From Lethocerus indicus (Eukaryota; Arthropoda; Insecta; Hemiptera; Belostomatidae): 64,000 bases of DNA. The notes beneath the pieces are model-generated. The model was not told the origin of the DNA. It was given only the letters and a program-made list of their open reading frames with translations, and did no database searches. This document shows, one piece after another, positions 63,801 to 64,000 of the stretch. The stretch spans positions 3,951,637 through 4,015,636 of the forward strand of contig JACDQD010000010.1 of NCBI GenBank assembly GCA_019843655.1, in the 5' to 3' direction. The translations under genes were made by a program, and so were the position numbers. The first letter of the stretch is position 1. Every line of letters begins with the position of its first letter.

Positions 63801-64000
63801 TATCATGGCAAATAAATTGCTATTTTTACAAACCCGGTGCCATATTTCAATATTCACATCATATTCGAATATTCTGCTATGCAGGTTTTTCCTCAAATAT
63901 GAATTCAGTTCAACATTTGCCTCCGGTCTTAAACTCAAAAGGCGCAGAAACGAGCCATCAATTTCGGAAAAGGAGAGAAATATTTCGCCGAATTATCTCG

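Larger units (their letters stand above)
49517..64000 (+). other. Presumed first-intron sequence downstream of the exon, no second exon found
   Basis: A+T-rich sequence with G+C-rich patches at about 53.0-53.4, 55.4-55.8, 58.0-58.6 and 62.1-62.3 kb. The open frames (longest about 176 codons, 55208-55738, no ATG start) show no recognisable domain or leucine-rich repeat and are compatible with chance. It contains the SINE-like fragments and duplications listed separately. Intron status depends on the exon call; otherwise this is intergenic DNA. Confidence 0.35.

Overview
The window looks like non-coding nuclear DNA from an animal with a large, gene-poor genome. It is A+T-rich with scattered G+C-rich patches. 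Open frames on all six frames are short, with none above about 176 codons, and I recognise no bacterial operons, rRNA, functional tRNA, CRISPR array or intact transposon protein. CpG does not look depleted by eye, which fits an arthropod or another sparsely methylated invertebrate better than a vertebrate. The lineage is inference only.

The one stretch I would defend as protein-coding is at 49343-49510 on the + strand. It is a 56-codon first coding exon: an ATG in good context, a hydrophobic signal peptide, a short secreted segment with a C-x8-C-x-C pattern, and a strong CAG|GTGAGA splice donor. A purine-rich GAGA-type tract and a six-codon upstream ORF lie just 5' of it. I found no continuation exon in the remaining 14 kb, so 49511-64000 is best read as part of a long first intron.

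The rest is intergenic DNA with decayed repeats. There is one good tRNA-derived SINE head (about 37.0 kb, minus strand) and four weaker tRNA-like candidates (42.5, 50.6, 53.9 and 59.7 kb). The 53.9 kb candidate is followed by a segment repeated at 55.3 kb. Local direct duplications occur at 27.1/27.4, 32.4/32.7, 46.1/46.5 and 54.4/54.8 kb. A 31-bp tandem array at 31.6 kb has a short hairpin in its units. Inverted repeats include a 16-bp stem at 34.5 kb, a perfect 20-bp palindrome at 33.94 kb and nested arms at 33.0 kb. Microsatellites and long G or C runs are scattered throughout.

The layout is as follows: 1-31.6 kb is intergenic with microsatellites, G+C-rich patches and one duplication; 31.6-34.8 kb is unusually rich in direct and inverted repeats; 34.8-46 kb is intergenic with the SINE; 46-47 kb is a repeat cluster; 47-48.9 kb is featureless; 48.9-49.5 kb holds the putative promoter and first exon; 49.5-64 kb is presumed intron with SINE-like fragments. 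I see no convincing new multi-gene system. The most informative items are the isolated secreted-protein exon and the hairpin minisatellite.
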